Source: Halichondria panicea
Taxonomy: Eukaryota; Porifera; Demospongiae; Suberitida; Halichondriidae
Direction of reading: 5' to 3'
Assembly: GCF_963675165.1 (NCBI RefSeq)
Contig: NC_087380.1
Location: 2,501 to 66,500 of the forward strand
DNA: 64,000 nucleotides
In this document: positions 62,901 to 64,000 of the stretch, in pieces
Layout of the letters: every line of letters starts with the position of its first letter
How positions within the stretch are numbered: position 1 is the stretch's first letter
The notes under the pieces: generated by a model
Told to the model about the DNA's origin: nothing
Seen by the model: only the letters and a program-made list of their open reading frames with translations
Database searches by the model: none
Translations under genes and position numbers: made by a program

Positions 62901-64000
62901 TTGTGGCTGAGGGAAAGTTGGCTGCAGCTAAACCAGCTCTTGAAGAGGCAGAAGCTGCTCTACAAACCATCAAAGCTTCCGATATATCCACTGTCAGGAA
63001 ACTTGGCAAACCACCTCACCTCATTATGCGTATTATGGACTGTTGTCTGCTCTTATTTCAACGTCACCTTGACCCCCTGAGCTTGGATCCTGATAAGCCA
63101 GGCCCTAAACCATCGTGGGGAGAGTCACTGAAGCTGCTCAGTCAGACAGGGTTCCTACAACAACTGCAAACATTCAAGAAAGATTCCATCAATGAAGAAA
63201 TGGTTGAACTGTTGGCCCCCTATCTCGAGATGGAAGACTACAAGCTGGAGATGGCTAAGAAAGTGTGTGGTAATGTGGCTGGTCTGTTGTCCTGGACGTG
63301 TGCGATGGCTTTCTTCTTTGGTATTAATAAAGAGGTGCTCCCACTGAAAGCCAACCTGGCAATACAGCAAGTCCGTCTCAATGGAGCTATGGGGAATCTA
63401 CAGACTGCACAGGCACAGCTTGATGAGAAGCAAAGTGAACTAGATGTGGTTCAAGCCATGTATGATTCTGCCATGAGGGAGAAACAGACTCTGTTAGATG
63501 ATGCCCAGTCTTGTCGACGTAAGATGCAAGCAGCCTCTACTCTCATAGGAGGGCTAGGAGGAGAGAAGGAACGATGGACACAGCAGAGCAAAGAGTTTGA
63601 AGATCAGATTGGTCGATTGGTTGGTGATGTATTATTGGCTACCGGCTTCTTGTCTTATTCCGGCCCCTTCAATCAAGAGTTCCGAGTGCTCCTCATGAAG
63701 GAGTGGCAGAGTGAGCTGTGTAGACGCTGTGTACCATTTACCACTGACCTCAATATCTCTGATATGCTGGTGGACAATATAACGATTGGAGAATGGAACT
63801 TGCAAGGCTTGCCTAACGATGAGCTATCTATTCAGAATGGTATCATCACTACCAAGGCTTCACGCTATCCACTAATAGTAGACCCTCAAGGGCAGGGCAA
63901 AACTTGGATACGAAATAAAGACAAGAACAACGATTTGCAAGTCACCACGCTCAACCACAAGTACTTCCGTAATCATCTCGAGGACAGCCTGTCTTTGGGG
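45475..64000 (+). CDS. DNAH5: Axonemal outer-arm dynein heavy chain, DNAH5/DNAH8 type (3' end outside window)
   Basis: Starts [16 protein letters not shown] with a nine-residue repeat tail. The stem/DHC_N1 region follows ([56 protein letters not shown]). DHC_N2 and linker come next ([39 protein letters not shown]). AAA1 has [32 protein letters not shown] and [23 protein letters not shown]2 has GPSGAGKTA (57,584). AAA3 has GEQGTAKTV (59,192). AAA4 has GVGGSGKQS (about 61,617). The stalk coiled coil (from 62,450), the microtubule-binding domain ([30 protein letters not shown]) and the start of AAA5 ([11 protein letters not shown]) follow. Wording throughout is that of DNAH5/DNAH8, the gamma-type outer-arm chain that powers ciliary beating by ATP hydrolysis. 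All four visible P-loops are intact. The frame is still open at 64,000 ([10 protein letters not shown]). Confidence 0.95.
45496..45720 (+). repeat. Coding 27-bp minisatellite in dynein exon 1
   Basis: About eight tandem copies of a 27-bp unit encoding VQEPAKSES, with variants (ECVQ, KRES). The period is a multiple of three, so length changes keep frame. It forms a charged, probably disordered N-terminal tail ahead of the DHC stem. Confidence 0.92.
48540..49150. repeat. Two minisatellites duplicating a splice donor and an acceptor
   Basis: Ten copies of a 37-42-bp unit ('caccactatacag' + 'gtatagaggctactagctag') run from the genuine exon end at 48,563 to about 48,955. They are followed by three copies of about 80 bp containing 'gtgtgtgtaggtgccagt', 'ctggtccactgtggtgagac' and 'tgggctagg', with the AG ending at 48,982, 49,061 and 49,144. 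The third is the working acceptor of the next exon ([15 protein letters not shown]). Confidence 0.93.
49338..49648 (+). repeat. (GT)n with G-runs in a dynein intron
   Basis: GT repeats alternate with runs of four to nine G about 15 times on the sense strand. The tract follows the exon ending HHAQLK by about 20 bp. It has the sequence form of potential G-quadruplexes. Confidence 0.9.
50307..50566. mobile_element. Fold-back MITE-like element, copy 1, in a dynein intron
   Basis: Left end 'agccataacttcagtttcat', right end 'ggtactcaagttatggct'. Complementary inner blocks are 'ttctgaaagcttagaaagag' on the left and 'ttttctaagctttcagaaaa' on the right. Length is about 260 bp and it is non-coding. 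Confidence 0.85.
50632..50922. mobile_element. Fold-back MITE-like element, copy 2, in the same dynein intron
   Basis: Left end 'agctgccataacttgagtat', right end 'gatactaaagttatggct', with the same inner palindromic blocks as copy 1 ('gaaagcttagaaagagacct' and 'gtctaagctttcagaaaatc'). About 290 bp. A partial third arm follows at about 50,940-50,985. Confidence 0.85.
52055..52205. mobile_element. Fold-back element fragment in a dynein intron
   Basis: Abutting arms 'gaactaaagttatggccgtt' and 'cagccataacttaattttga' plus 'gaaagtttagaaggagctct'. This looks like a truncated or rearranged member of the same family. Confidence 0.7.
53045..54560. repeat. 41/44-bp minisatellite, about 35 copies, in a dynein intron
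   Basis: The unit is 'gtgtgtacatgatgaaggga' + 'ctactgtacagtacagtata' + 'tagt'. Loss of one 'atg' gives the 41-bp version. The two lengths and a T/A variant (ctactg / ctacag) are interspersed, mostly with the A variant in short units. Each unit contains the palindrome 'tactgtacagta'. It fills most of the 1.86-kb intron after the exon ending EFQSR. Confidence 0.95.
54581..54845. mobile_element. Fold-back element, diverged copy, in a dynein intron
   Basis: Left arm 'gccacaactttagttccgtt' and 'ttctgaaagcttagagagag'; right arm 'ctccttctaagctttcaaaa' and 'ccatcataactaactctagt'. It directly follows the 41/44-bp minisatellite and precedes the next exon by about 30 bp. Confidence 0.75.
58411..58488. 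repeat. 39-bp direct duplication at an intron start
   Basis: 'tgcaacccagaccaccatcc' begins at 58,411 and 58,450, each followed by 'cttgtgcagtgtgggcct'. It starts three bases after the GTAAG donor of the exon ending FIMNN. Confidence 0.9.
58765..58963. repeat. (CA)n with 'catactccaca' interruptions in a dynein intron
   Basis: CA-rich tract with repeated 'cacatactccacacacacac' blocks, ending at the acceptor of the exon that begins [12 protein letters not shown]. Confidence 0.92.
59876..59945. repeat. (GT)n directly after a splice donor
   Basis: About 65 bp of GT repeat starting at the donor itself after the exon ending LWQRTK. Confidence 0.9.
59989..60302. mobile_element. MITE-like element with an internal 31-bp minisatellite
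   Basis: Inverted ends 'aaaaccacaatt' (59,989-60,000) and 'aattgtggtttt' (60,291-60,302) enclose about seven copies of a 31-bp unit 'ctagacctgtattagcctct' + 'tcacaggctct' (60,020-60,262). It is non-coding and intronic. Confidence 0.7.
60665..61127. repeat. 45-bp minisatellite, ten copies, in a dynein intron
   Basis: 'gtacagagcctatagtgtgg' (or 'gtacagtgcc…') recurs every 45 bp from 60,677 to 61,082. The 45-bp period is divisible by three, so the minus strand stays open for over 200 codons; that frame is an artefact. The array ends about 40 bp before the acceptor of the exon starting [10 protein letters not shown]. Confidence 0.95.

Overview
The window is nuclear DNA of a multicellular animal, most likely an early-branching lineage such as a sponge. 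All genes are intron-rich with GT-AG introns, often only 45-150 bp long. Gene content includes a LAR-type receptor tyrosine phosphatase and axonemal proteins. Genes lie head-to-head or tail-to-tail with 100-900 bp between them. The sponge assignment is an inference from architecture; a phylogeny would be needed to settle it.

Layout. Bases 1-12,600 are gene-poor and consist mainly of three tandem arrays: a 96/103-bp unit (354-1895), a 690-720-bp unit (2866-7640) and a 1.2-kb unit (7860-12,595). Bases 13,626-30,712 are a dense cluster of seven genes: KDM4-type histone demethylase (-), TTF1-like Myb protein (+), transportin (-), SPAG16/PF20 (+), ENY2 (+), a CRAL-TRIO lipid-transfer protein (-), and a dsRBD protein fused to an MBF1/EDF1-type helix-turn-helix (+). 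Three of the intergenic gaps are short divergent promoters (117-209 bp). Bases 30,974-42,048 encode a large receptor protein tyrosine phosphatase with 4 Ig domains, about 10 FN3 domains, a transmembrane helix, two PTP domains and a Ser/Thr-rich tail. Bases 42,049-45,474 are intergenic with inverted and direct repeats. From 45,475 to the window end runs a DNAH5/DNAH8-type outer-arm dynein heavy chain, cut off after the stalk.

Functions. The genes form no operon-like pathway. Two (SPAG16, dynein heavy chain) belong to motile cilia. Others are housekeeping: rDNA termination, nuclear import, SAGA/TREX-2, chromatin demethylation. Introns carry many (CA/GT)n tracts, minisatellites and palindromic MITE-like elements. 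In two genes the minisatellite unit contains a copy of the neighbouring exon edge with its splice site.

The most unusual coding feature is the dsRBD-MBF1 fusion (29,765-30,712), whose six exons join in phase into one 216-residue protein.
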